A stretch of 64,000 nucleotides of DNA from Streptomyces cirratus (GTDB taxonomy: Bacteria > Actinomycetota > Actinomycetes > Streptomycetales > Streptomycetaceae): the NCBI RefSeq assembly GCF_014650775.1, contig NZ_BMVP01000001.1, forward strand, positions 992,001 to 1,056,000. Direction: 5' to 3'. Under the pieces are notes generated by a model. The model was not told the DNA's origin, did no database searches, and saw only the letters and a list, made by a program, of their open reading frames with translations. Position 1 is the first letter of the stretch, and every line of letters starts with the position of its first letter. The translations under genes and the position numbers were made by a program. Below, one piece after another: positions 1 through 7,370 of this stretch.

Positions 1-369
1 GTCCTCCCGCTTGCGGGTGCGCAGGTCGTTCTCGGTGAAGCGGCGGAACTCGGCGGAGCGGGCCCGCAGCTCCTGCGCCTCGGGGCCCGGGAGACCGCCC
101 GCCAGGCCGTTCCCGAGGTCGTCCTGCGCGCCCGGCCCGGCCCCGTACGCGTCGGGGAAGAGGCGGGCGAGCGCCGGGTCGGACGGGGGCTCGGTCGGGC
201 CGTCCGAGGCGAACAGCACGGCCAGCGGGTCGGCGTCCTCCGCGGGTTCCGGTTCACCCGGACCGATCAGCTCCAGCAGCTGCACGGCCAGGGAGCGCAG
301 GATGGAGATCTCGATGTCGTCGAGCGCGATCGCCGCGCCGCCGCCCTCGCGGGATTCGAAGGTGCCCAT
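1..369 (-). CDS. DUF2017 family protein (3' end outside window)
   Basis: The gene runs off the left edge; about 123 N-terminal residues are visible. It starts at ATG 369-367 inside the stop codon of clpS (TGATG, one-base overlap), so the two are translationally coupled. The visible protein opens [10 protein letters not shown], then an acidic Pro/Glu-rich stretch, and reaches EFRRFTENDLR before the edge. That motif, together with the position directly after clpS, is typical of the actinobacterial DUF2017 family. No enzymatic function is known to me; the constant pairing with ClpS suggests a link to Clp proteolysis, but that is inference. Confidence 0.85.
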   Translation of the reverse strand, partial: MGTFESREGGGAAIALDDIEISILRSLAVQLLELIGPGEPEPAEDADPLAVLFASDGPTEPPSDPALARLFPDAYGAGPGAQDDLGNGLAGGLPGPEAQELRARSAEFRRFTENDLRTRKRED

Positions 370-683
370 CAGCCGCGGTCCTGCGACAGCGTCGCCCAGA
401 GCCCGTAGCCGTGCATCGCCTGCACGTCGCGTTCCATCTCCTCGCGGGTGCCGCTGGAGACGACCGCCCGGCCCTTGTGGTGGACGTCGAGCATCAGCCG
501 GTTCGCCTTGTCCTTGGGGTAGCCGAAGTACGCCTGGAACACGTACGTCACGTAGCTCATGAGGTTGACCGGGTCGTTGTGCACCAGGGTCACCCACGGG
601 ACGTCGGGTTCGGGGACCGCGGAGGTCTCTTCGGCCGATTCGGTGCGTTCGATCTCAATGGGAGCAACACTCACTTGTCCCAT
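369..683 (-). CDS. clpS: ClpS, adaptor of the Clp protease
   Basis: ClpS binds the N-domain of ClpA/ClpC-type unfoldases and delivers N-degron substrates. The family signature is clear: [22 protein letters not shown] near residues 30-50, then the conserved HHKGRAVV segment and a C-terminal GLWATL strand. I chose ATG 683 (MGQVSVAP) rather than the in-frame start 27 bases upstream, because the shorter form has normal ClpS length (104 residues) and the extra residues (Arg/His/Ser) are atypical. It is coupled to the DUF2017 gene downstream and diverges from pncB across an 80-bp intergenic region containing a palindrome. Confidence 0.9.
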   Translation of the reverse strand: MGQVSVAPIEIERTESAEETSAVPEPDVPWVTLVHNDPVNLMSYVTYVFQAYFGYPKDKANRLMLDVHHKGRAVVSSGTREEMERDVQAMHGYGLWATLSQDRG

Positions 684-723
684 GCTGCCACTGTGACGGG
701 CCCGTCGCACAAACCGGCCCTAC

Positions 724-744
724 ATCTCGTCACTCTGACGAGAT
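724..744. promoter_or_regulatory. Perfect 9-bp inverted repeat in the clpS-pncB intergenic region
   Basis: The arms ATCTCGTCA and TGACGAGAT are exact reverse complements separated by 3 bp. The site lies 20 bp upstream of the pncB start and just before a possible -10 element (TAGCAT, 751-756), so a bound protein would block pncB transcription. NAD-biosynthesis genes in actinobacteria are commonly controlled by Nudix-related NrtR or similar repressors, so an NAD-responsive operator is the leading inference. The regulator itself is not in the window. Confidence 0.6.
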
Positions 745-763
745 GTGCGCTAGCATCCGTGAC

Positions 764-2092
764 ATGAACCCTGCGGACCTGGGCCTGCCGGTGGACGTGC
801 CGTCGACAGCGCTCTTCACGGACCATTACGAGCTCACGATGCTCCAGGCCGCGCTGGCCAACGGCACCGCCGACCGGCGTTCGGTCTTCGAGGTCTTCAC
901 CCGGCGGCTGCCCGAGGGCCGGCGCTACGGCGTGGTGGCGGGCACCGGACGGGTACTGGACGCGGTCGAGAACTTCCGCTTCGACGGCGCGGTGCTGGAG
1001 TTCCTGCGCGAGCGGGCCGTGGTCGACGCGCGGACGCTGGACTGGCTGTCCTCGTACCGCTTCTCGGGCGACGTCTGGGGCTACCCGGAGGGCGAGGTCT
1101 ACTTCCCCGGCTCCCCGGTCCTGCGCGTCGAGGGCAGCTTCGCCGAGTGCGTGCTGCTGGAGACCGTCGTCCTGTCGATCCTCAACCACGACTCGGCGAT
1201 CGCCGCGGCCGCCTCCCGGATGGCCTCCGCGGCGGGCGGGCGGCCGCTGATCGAGATGGGCGCCCGGCGCACCCACGAGCTGGCGGCCGTGGCGGCCGCA
1301 CGCGCCGCGTACGTGGGCGGCTTCACCTCCACCTCGGACCTGGCGGCCGGGTTCCGCTACGGGATCCCGACGGTCGGTACGAGCGCGCACGCCTTCACCC
1401 TGGTGCACGACAGCGAGCGCGACGCCTTCACCGCGCAGGTGACCTCGCTGGGCAGCGGCACGACCCTGCTGGTGGACACGTACGACGTCGCCGAGGCCGT
1501 GCGCACGGCCGTCGAGGTCGCCGGGACGGGGCTGGGCGCGGTGCGCATCGACTCCGGGGACCTGCTGCTGGTCGCGCACCGGGTGCGGCAGCAGCTGGAC
1601 GAGCTGGGCGCGACGCAGACGCGGATCGTGGTCACCTCCGACCTGGACGAGTACGCGATCGCCTCGCTGGCGGCGGCGCCGGTGGACGCGTACGGGGTGG
1701 GCACGCAGCTGGTGACGGGCAGCGGGCACCCGACCTGCTCGATGGTCTACAAGCTGGTGGCCCGGGCCACCTCGGCGGACCCCAAGGCGCCGCTGCTGCC
1801 GGTGGCGAAGAAGTCCTCGGGCGGCAAGACCTCGCTGGGCGGCCGCAAGTGGGCGGCCCGGCGGACGGACGCGGAGGGGGTCGCGGAGGCCGAGGTCGTG
1901 GGCGTGGGCCCCGTACCGACGGCCCTGGCCGACCGGCAGCTGCTGGTCCAGCTGGTCAAGGGCGGCGAGGTCGTGGCCCGCGAGCCCCTGGAGGCGGCCC
2001 GGGAGCGCCACATCGCGGCCCGGTCGGGACTCCCGCTGTCCGCGACGCAGCTCTCGCGCGGCGAGCCCGTGATCCCGACGGAGTACGTCTGA
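764..2092 (+). CDS. pncB: Nicotinate phosphoribosyltransferase
   Basis: PncB converts nicotinate and PRPP to nicotinate mononucleotide, the entry step of NAD salvage (Preiss-Handler pathway). The 442-residue protein has the N-terminal ALFTDHYELTMLQ motif (residues ~15-27) and the phosphate-binding RIDSGD motif at ~261-266, both standard for the family. ATG 764 is preferred over ATG 743: the earlier codon sits inside the operator palindrome and adds seven unconserved residues. A TAGCAT hexamer ending 7 bases before 764 suggests a leaderless mRNA. The nicotinamidase gene follows on the same strand, so both salvage steps are together. Confidence 0.95.
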   Translation: MNPADLGLPVDVPSTALFTDHYELTMLQAALANGTADRRSVFEVFTRRLPEGRRYGVVAGTGRVLDAVENFRFDGAVLEFLRERAVVDARTLDWLSSYRFSGDVWGYPEGEVYFPGSPVLRVEGSFAECVLLETVVLSILNHDSAIAAAASRMASAAGGRPLIEMGARRTHELAAVAAARAAYVGGFTSTSDLAAGFRYGIPTVGTSAHAFTLVHDSERDAFTAQVTSLGSGTTLLVDTYDVAEAVRTAVEVAGTGLGAVRIDSGDLLLVAHRVRQQLDELGATQTRIVVTSDLDEYAIASLAAAPVDAYGVGTQLVTGSGHPTCSMVYKLVARATSADPKAPLLPVAKKSSGGKTSLGGRKWAARRTDAEGVAEAEVVGVGPVPTALADRQLLVQLVKGGEVVAREPLEAARERHIAARSGLPLSATQLSRGEPVIPTEYV

Positions 2093-2212
2093 GCCCCGTC
2101 CGGGCAGCCCGCCCCGGGCCCGGGCCGCGGGTTCGGGCCCCAGGTTCGGGAAGGGGCGGGGCGGGGGAAGAGCCCGCCCAGCGGCAACCACATCGACCTA
2201 AGGACACGCGAC

Positions 2213-2815
2213 ATGCACCGCGCACTGATCGTCGTCGACGTACAGAACGACTTCTGCGAAGGCGGCAGCCTCGCGGTCACCGGCGGGGCCGATGTCGCCG
2301 CCGCCATCACCGAGCTGATCGGGCAGGCCACGCCGGGCTACCGGCACGTCGTCGCCACGCGTGACCACCACATCGATCCCGGTCCGCACTTCGCGCACCC
2401 GCCGGCCGCGCCCGACTACGAGAGCTCCTGGCCGGTGCACTGCGTGGCCGGGACCGAGGGCGTCGGCTTCCACCCGAACTTCGCCCCCGCGGTGGCCTCC
2501 GGCGCCATCGCCGCCGTCTTCGACAAGGGGGCTTACGAGGCCGCGTACAGCGGGTTCGAGGGCCTGGACGAGAACGGCTCGGGCCTCGCCGACTGGCTGC
2601 GGGAGCGGGGCGTCACGGAGGTCGACGTCGTCGGCATCGCCACCGACCACTGCGTGCGGGCCACCGCCCTGGACGCGGCCCGCGAGGGGTTCCGCACGCG
2701 GGTCCTGCTCGACCTCACGGCGGGCGTCGCCCCCCACACCACCGCCCGCGCCCTGGAAGACCTCCGTACGGCCGGCGTACGCCTCACGGGCGCGCCGGTG
2801 CTCGGGGGCGCGTAG
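2213..2815 (+). CDS. pncA: Nicotinamidase (isochorismatase fold)
   Basis: This hydrolyses nicotinamide to nicotinate, feeding PncB. The 200-residue protein is a standard cysteine-hydrolase fold: catalytic Asp9 in VVDVQNDF, Lys105 in FDKGAY and Cys147 in TDHCVRAT. The metal-site motif DHHIDPGPHF lies near residues 50-60, which marks nicotinamidases rather than other isochorismatase-like proteins. A weak purine-rich AAGGACACG precedes the ATG. It lies 120 bp after pncB with no obvious terminator between them, so co-transcription is likely. It converges on the next gene with only 6 bp between stop codons. Confidence 0.93.
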   Translation: MHRALIVVDVQNDFCEGGSLAVTGGADVAAAITELIGQATPGYRHVVATRDHHIDPGPHFAHPPAAPDYESSWPVHCVAGTEGVGFHPNFAPAVASGAIAAVFDKGAYEAAYSGFEGLDENGSGLADWLRERGVTEVDVVGIATDHCVRATALDAAREGFRTRVLLDLTAGVAPHTTARALEDLRTAGVRLTGAPVLGGA

Positions 2816-2821
2816 CGGCGC

Positions 2822-3148
2822 CTACGCGCCCCTCAGGAGGGCGCCGATCGGGTGCCAGAGTTCCTGGGCGCGGTCGGGCGTGCAGCGCCACAGGAGGCCG
2901 TCCGGGTGGTGCAGGACGGCGGTGACCTCGTCAGGGGTCGGGGGGTGGGCGTTGCCCCGCAGGTAGACGGCGCGCATGCCGAGGTTCCGCAGCCTGGTCA
3001 GGGCGCGGGCCCGGTTGGCGGCGTGGACGAGCACCCGCACGTTGCCGTCCTCGCCGGACGGCCGCGGCAGCATCAGCGCGACCACCACGCTGCCGCCTGG
3101 CAGTCTGACGAAACCTCCACCGGGCATGATCTTCAGCTCCCCCGTCAA
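2822..3148 (-). CDS. Conserved hypothetical protein
   Basis: A 108-residue basic protein (starting MTGELKIMPGGGF) with no motif I can assign. The hydrophobic VVVALMLPRP strand at ~21-30 and alternating strand/helix character suggest a small alpha/beta domain. A second start at ATG 3127 (MPGGGFVRL) would give 101 residues. Codon usage is typical of the neighbours, so it is probably real. No signal peptide is seen. It converges on pncA. Confidence 0.7.
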   Translation of the reverse strand: MTGELKIMPGGGFVRLPGGSVVVALMLPRPSGEDGNVRVLVHAANRARALTRLRNLGMRAVYLRGNAHPPTPDEVTAVLHHPDGLLWRCTPDRAQELWHPIGALLRGA

Positions 3149-3178
3149 TAAGACAACTTCCGACCCGCATCTAAACGT

Positions 3179-3214
3179 GATCGGCCGCCGCCCGCTAGAG
3201 GGCGACGGCCGATC
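3179..3214 (-). terminator. Stem-loop terminator after the M6 protease gene
   Basis: GATCGGCCG and CGGCCGATC form the outer stem, continued by CGCCC/GGGCG around a CTAGA-type loop (one mismatch). It lies 26 bp beyond the protease stop codon on the minus strand. Confidence 0.75.
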
Positions 3215-3240
3215 ATGCTTTGACCTGCAATTTTTACGAA

Positions 3241-5652
3241 TTACTTAACGGCGGGACCGACCTCGACCGTCATCTGGAGACCGTCGTACGGCTCCTTGGC
3301 GATCTTGATCTTGGTGTTGGTGTCAGTGGTCTTCACCGAACCGGTCGGGTTCTCGTCGTAGAAGTACTTGCCCTTGTGGTCGTCGAAGACGAGGTTCGCG
3401 GGCTTCGGCTTGAGGAACAGCGCCTCGCCGTTCTTGTGCAGGGTGAAGGCGTCCGTCGAGTATGCGCTGAACGTCGCGTCGTACGGCTGGATCTTGTTCC
3501 GCAGCAGGGTGCCGTCCGCCCACTTCATCGGCTTGGCGTTGGCGTCGATCGGCAGGATCAGACCCGAGCCCGGGTGCTGGCTCGTGTTGTTGTCCTTCTG
3601 GGAGGTGTCCCAGAGCCAGATCAGCAGACCGTCCTGGTAGGGGTAGTGCTCCACCCAGTTCGGCTTGGTGTTGGCGAAGCCGAAGTTGTACGGGCCGACC
3701 TTGAGGGTCGAGTCGTACGAGACGTAGCGACGGTTCTCCGCCAGGTAGTACTGCGGGTACTCCTTGGTGAAGCCGGCGCCGACGCGGGAGAAGCCCTTGC
3801 CGGTCCAGCCGTTGTCGCCGTTCTCGGCGCCGTCGGTGAACAGCGTGGAGCCGTCCGCGGTGAGGGTGATGGCGTCGGCGGTGAAGCCCTTGCCGCCCGC
3901 GCCGCCGTCCGTCTGGTAGCGGAAGCGGAGGTCGACCTTCTTGCCCGCGTAGGCGTCCAGCGGGAAGTTCAGCGACTTCCAGGCGCCGGAGACACCGGTC
4001 AGCGAGGGGGCGCCGGAGGCGTCGGCCGGGATGGCCGCGCCGTCGGCGGTGCCGGCGAGGGCGGTCCAGGTGGCGCCGCCGTCCGTGGACACCTCGGTGT
4101 ACAGGAAGTCGTAGTCCTGCTCGATGTCCCACCAGCTCTTGAGGGACAGGGCCGCGGAGGACTTGCCGGTCAGGTCGACCGAGCGGGTCAGGGTGTTCTT
4201 GAGGTCGTCACCCATGTTGCTCCACCACTGCGAGGAGCCCTCGGCGGGAGCGACGATGTCCGTCTTGACCTGCTTCTTCGGCAGCTCGACGAGCAGACCC
4301 TGCTTGTCCTTGGTGTTGTACGCGGAGACGCCCAGCTTGTGGGTCGAATTCGTCGCGGCCTTGGCCTTGTCGTAGTTCAGCCAGCCCAGCTGCAGCTTGC
4401 TCCAGGCGTCCATGTCGCCCGGGAGGTTGCCTATGGAGTCCTTGCCGTCACCGAGCCAGGAGCCCGCCGACATCAGGGACCAGAAGCCGACGCTGTTGTC
4501 GCCGCCACCGGAGGTGTCGTAGAGGTCGGGCAGACCGAGGTCGTGGCCGTACTCGTGCGCGAAGACGCCGAGGCCGCCGTTCTCCGGCTGCATCGTGTAG
4601 TCGCCGACCCAGATGCCGGTGTCGCCGATCTGCGTGCCGCCGGCCTTGTTGTTCGCCGGGCCGGTCTTGCCGACGTCGGTGCCGTAGGCGTACCAGCGGT
4701 GCGCCCACAGGGCGCTGGTGCCCTGCACGCCGCCGCCGGCCGACTCGTCCTCGCCCGCGTGGACGATCTGGAAGTGGTCGATGTAGCCGTCGGGCTCGTT
4801 GAAGTTGCCGTCGCCGTCGTAGTCGTTGCGGTCCCACTGGTCGTACTGCGCCAGCGTCGCCTTGATCTCGGCGTCCGTCTTGCCGGCCTTCTTCTGGCCG
4901 TCGACCCAGGCGTTGACGCCGTCCTTGACGGTGTCCCAGACGTTGGAGCAGTTCGTCTGGCCGCAGTAGTTCGAGCCGTAACGGGCCTCGTTGTACGGGA
5001 TCTTGACCCAGTCGGCGACCTGGCCGTCGACCGAGTAGCGGCCCGAGGAGGTCTTCTCGTAGTAGGTCTTCAGCGAGTTCTTGCCCTGGCCGGTACCGAA
5101 GTACAGGTCCTGGAAGTAGTCGCGGCTGAAGTCCTTGCGCCAGGCCGTGCTGTTGTTCGTCGCGCGGTCGGGCTGCGCGATCGTGTTGTGCGCGGGGCCC
5201 GGGGTGCCGCCGTACTTCGGGACCGGCGGCTTGGGGCCGCTCGGGCCGTCCGGGTCGAACATGGTCGTATTGTCGACCTGGTCGCCGAACTCGACGAGGA
5301 TCGTGAAGATCTTGTCGGTCTTCTCACGGCCCAGCTCGACGTACTTCTTGTCGTCCAGCTTGACGACCTTGGAGGCCCCGCGCTGCTCGACTGCCTTCTT
5401 ACCGCTCAGCACCTGGTCAAGGGCAGCCTCGCGCGCCTGCGCCTGCTGCTTGCTGAACGGGCCCTCCAGGTCGTGCTTGACCTGCTCCTTGTTCGGAGCG
5501 GTCGGGTCCTGGCGGTCCGAGGCGGGCGCGCCGGCCGGAGTCGGTACCGCCTGTGCCGTGGTGAGGAAGGCGCCCGAGGCCGCGGTGGCGGCCAGCGTCA
5601 CGGCGATGGCCGCGGTGCGCAGCGCGCGCCTTCTCTTGGAGTTGCCGGTCAC
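3241..5652 (-). CDS. Secreted M6 (immune inhibitor A-type) zinc metalloprotease
   Basis: An 803-residue exported protease. A Sec signal peptide (TGNSKRRRALRTAAIAV, cleavage near AQA at ~35) is followed by a propeptide-like region. The zinc motif HEYGHDLGLPD lies at residues 366-376, with the downstream Met-turn-like SLMSAGSW. The C-terminal half has beta-rich segments with conserved DFLYTEVSTDGG and RFRYQTDGGAGGKG motifs, as in InhA-type M6 enzymes. I chose GTG 5652, preceded by GGAGGGGAACG; longer in-frame starts would place about 80 non-signal residues before the signal peptide. Likely role: extracellular protein degradation during aerial development, inferred from the family. Confidence 0.9.
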   Translation of the reverse strand: MTGNSKRRRALRTAAIAVTLAATAASGAFLTTAQAVPTPAGAPASDRQDPTAPNKEQVKHDLEGPFSKQQAQAREAALDQVLSGKKAVEQRGASKVVKLDDKKYVELGREKTDKIFTILVEFGDQVDNTTMFDPDGPSGPKPPVPKYGGTPGPAHNTIAQPDRATNNSTAWRKDFSRDYFQDLYFGTGQGKNSLKTYYEKTSSGRYSVDGQVADWVKIPYNEARYGSNYCGQTNCSNVWDTVKDGVNAWVDGQKKAGKTDAEIKATLAQYDQWDRNDYDGDGNFNEPDGYIDHFQIVHAGEDESAGGGVQGTSALWAHRWYAYGTDVGKTGPANNKAGGTQIGDTGIWVGDYTMQPENGGLGVFAHEYGHDLGLPDLYDTSGGGDNSVGFWSLMSAGSWLGDGKDSIGNLPGDMDAWSKLQLGWLNYDKAKAATNSTHKLGVSAYNTKDKQGLLVELPKKQVKTDIVAPAEGSSQWWSNMGDDLKNTLTRSVDLTGKSSAALSLKSWWDIEQDYDFLYTEVSTDGGATWTALAGTADGAAIPADASGAPSLTGVSGAWKSLNFPLDAYAGKKVDLRFRYQTDGGAGGKGFTADAITLTADGSTLFTDGAENGDNGWTGKGFSRVGAGFTKEYPQYYLAENRRYVSYDSTLKVGPYNFGFANTKPNWVEHYPYQDGLLIWLWDTSQKDNNTSQHPGSGLILPIDANAKPMKWADGTLLRNKIQPYDATFSAYSTDAFTLHKNGEALFLKPKPANLVFDDHKGKYFYDENPTGSVKTTDTNTKIKIAKEPYDGLQMTVEVGPAVK

Positions 5653-6109
5653 TTGATGTCGTTCCCCTCCCGCGGCCGCAGCGTTGGTCGGAACGTCTCC
5701 ATAGGAGCGGGGGGTTCCGCGCGGCGCGCGTCTCAAGTGACGACATTTGACCGGAGAGATGAAAGAAAAGACAGACCTTGACTTGTTCCTTACAACTGCA
5801 CTATGCGGGCAACGAGTTCCGCTATTCGGACGTTCGTCGCCAGTCGGGGCGAAGGGGAGCTTCCGGCCCCTGGAGGGCGACCGCAGAAGCATCGGAGAAC
5901 GGCCGGAGAATCGTCAGAGAACCGTCCGAGAACCGCCGGAGGATGCACGGTCCATGACGCCGTGCGCCCCCCGTGCTCCCGCGCGAAGCCGTCCTACGGT
6001 AAGGGCACGCTTACTGACGGTTCCGCTCGGGCATGCCCCGTCGTAGAGTCTCTTGCCGCGCGACGAGTTGAGCCGACTCTCCCTCACCGCCTTGAGGACG
6101 GATATCGCC
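5653..6109. other. 457-bp divergent intergenic region
   Basis: No gene is supported. It holds the protease upstream region (AT-rich around 5745-5815, unusual for this chromosome and likely to contain the promoter) and the 11-bp tandem repeats at 5893-5947. GAGGA about 15 bases before 6110 is the probable ribosome-binding site for the next gene. Confidence 0.6.
5893..5947. repeat. Five tandem 11-bp repeats
   Basis: Five abutting 11-bp units follow the pattern CNGAGAAYNGY (CGGAGAACGGC, CGGAGAATCGT, CAGAGAACCGT, CCGAGAACCGC, CGGAGGATGCA). Eleven base pairs is about one helical turn, so each GAGAA core faces the same side of the DNA, as expected for an array of protein-binding sites. It lies 240 bp upstream of the M6 protease start and 160 bp upstream of the small membrane protein gene. 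Confidence 0.65.
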
Positions 6110-6409
6110 ATGCCGCGTCCGACTGCCGCACAACTCGCCTACGGGTCCGCCACCGTCATCGTGTCGACGATCGCCATGCTGCTGCTGTCGCAGACCAGCA
6201 CGGGGATCGGCATCGCGGTCATCTCCGCGGCCGCGCTCGCCCTCGGGCTCCTCGTCGCGCTCACCGTGCCGATCCCGCGCCGGCGCGGCCGGCACGCCGC
6301 CGGGCGTTCCGGTGCAGCGCCGGAGGCCGGCGCCGTGCCCGTCGAGGTGGCGCCGGGAGCGCGGGTGCCCGAGCCGAGGGCCGCGTCCGAACACCCCGTG
6401 CACCACTGA
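6110..6409 (+). CDS. Small membrane protein
   Basis: A 99-residue protein beginning MPRPTAAQLAYG. Two adjacent hydrophobic segments (SATVIVSTIAMLLL, ~14-27, and IGIAVISAAALALGLLVAL, ~33-51) are followed by an Arg-rich stop-transfer sequence and an Ala/Pro-rich cytoplasmic tail ending in His-His. No family is recognised. ATG 6110 is supported by an upstream GAGGA; the earlier in-frame ATG at 6053 would add an Arg-rich leader unlike a membrane protein N-terminus. A very strong terminator follows within 20 bp. Confidence 0.7.
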   Translation: MPRPTAAQLAYGSATVIVSTIAMLLLSQTSTGIGIAVISAAALALGLLVALTVPIPRRRGRHAAGRSGAAPEAGAVPVEVAPGARVPEPRAASEHPVHH

Positions 6410-6424
6410 GGCGTACGCGTACGA

Positions 6425-6465
6425 CGGTGCGGGCGGCCGTCCCCGGGGGACGGCCGCCCGCACCG
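6425..6465 (+). terminator. Very strong stem-loop (perfect 20-bp arms)
   Basis: Two exact 20-bp arms (starting CGGTGCGGGCGG) are separated by a single base. It lies 16 bp after the small membrane protein stop and can also serve the converging RDD gene. Confidence 0.85.
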
Positions 6466-6518
6466 GACGCGTGACGGGCCGCGGATCCACGCGGCCCGGA
6501 GTCGAGCCGTGCACACTC

Positions 6519-6593
6519 ACGTCGTGCGGACCCACGTCGTGCGGACCCAAGCCATGCGGACCCAAGTCATGCGGACTCAAGTCGTGCGGACCA
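6519..6593. repeat. 15-bp minisatellite (five units) spanning the RDD gene stop
   Basis: Five 15-bp units related to ACGTCGTGCGGACCC run from 6519 to 6593 with a few substitutions. On the coding (minus) strand the rightmost unit encodes the last codons of the RDD protein and its TGA stop (6577-6579). The other units continue in the same frame after the stop, as a degenerate Leu-Gly-Pro-His-Asp repeat. Confidence 0.8.
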
Positions 6594-7302
6594 CCACGGT
6601 CTTCGCCACCTTGTCGTGCAGCCCCTGCTTGTACGGCTTGTCGACCAGGATCGAGATGATCAGTGCGAGCGGCCACAGGCAGAAGCAGCAGATCAAGGTC
6701 GGCACCCACAGCACCGCGCCACGGCTGAGCGCGGCACCGGAGGGCGGCACGCTGCCGTCGTTGAGCATCGCGACGCGCAGGCCCAGCGCCCGCTTGCCGA
6801 TGGTCTGACCGCGCCTCTTGGTGAACCACCAGTCGTAGCCGACGTACGCGATGATCGAGATCAGCGTCCAGAGCAGCCCGGTGCCGTTGTACGACTTGGT
6901 GATGACCTCGGTGACGTCCTCGCCCTTGCCCGTGTCGACGACGTACCGCCGCGTGCCGAACGGCAACTGGATCAGGAACAGCGGGACCGCGACGATGATC
7001 AGGTCGATGATCCGCGCGCCGAGCCGCTTGCCGAAGTCCGCGAGCGGGGGCATGCCGGAGAGCGGGTCCGGCATGCCGTACGGGCTCCCGGCGCCGCCAC
7101 TGCCGTTGTACGGGCCCGGCGGAGGCGGGTACCCGCCGCCCCCGCCGGGTCCGCCGGGGGGCGGGGGCGGCGGGTACCCGCCCGCGCCGGGCGGCGGCGA
7201 ACCGTACGGCGAACCGCCCGACGGGGGCGTCGGCTCCTGGGGCCTCTTGCGGAACGGGTCGTCCTCGGGCGGCTGCTCCGGCGGCGGCTGATCGGTGCTC
7301 AT
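6577..7302 (-). CDS. RDD family membrane protein with Pro/Gly-rich N-terminus
   Basis: 241 residues. Residues 1-~95 are a disordered Pro/Gly/Tyr-rich tail (repeated GGYPPPPPPGG). The RDD domain begins at LADFGKRLGARIIDLIIVAVPL and carries the Arg...Asp...Asp pattern, with three or four membrane helices (IIDLIIVAVPLFLI, LWTLISIIAYVGYDWWF, LICCFCLWPLALIISIL). RDD proteins are poorly characterised, sometimes linked to transport. It follows another RDD gene on the same strand 68 bp away, so the pair probably forms an operon. Its 3' end lies in a 15-bp minisatellite. Confidence 0.88.
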   Translation of the reverse strand: MSTDQPPPEQPPEDDPFRKRPQEPTPPSGGSPYGSPPPGAGGYPPPPPPGGPGGGGGYPPPPGPYNGSGGAGSPYGMPDPLSGMPPLADFGKRLGARIIDLIIVAVPLFLIQLPFGTRRYVVDTGKGEDVTEVITKSYNGTGLLWTLISIIAYVGYDWWFTKRRGQTIGKRALGLRVAMLNDGSVPPSGAALSRGAVLWVPTLICCFCLWPLALIISILVDKPYKQGLHDKVAKTVVVRTT

Positions 7303-7370
7303 GGCCCGAGTCGACCCCGCGCGCGCGGACCCCGCAACGGGACGGCGTCCGTCCGGGGGTGGCGCTGCGC

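Noticed and set aside
3220..5781. A long open frame on the plus strand opposite the M6 protease
   Set aside because: It lacks the initiator, motif and codon-position signals of a gene; the minus-strand protease has a signal peptide and HEXXH zinc motif. High GC content produces such shadows throughout the window.
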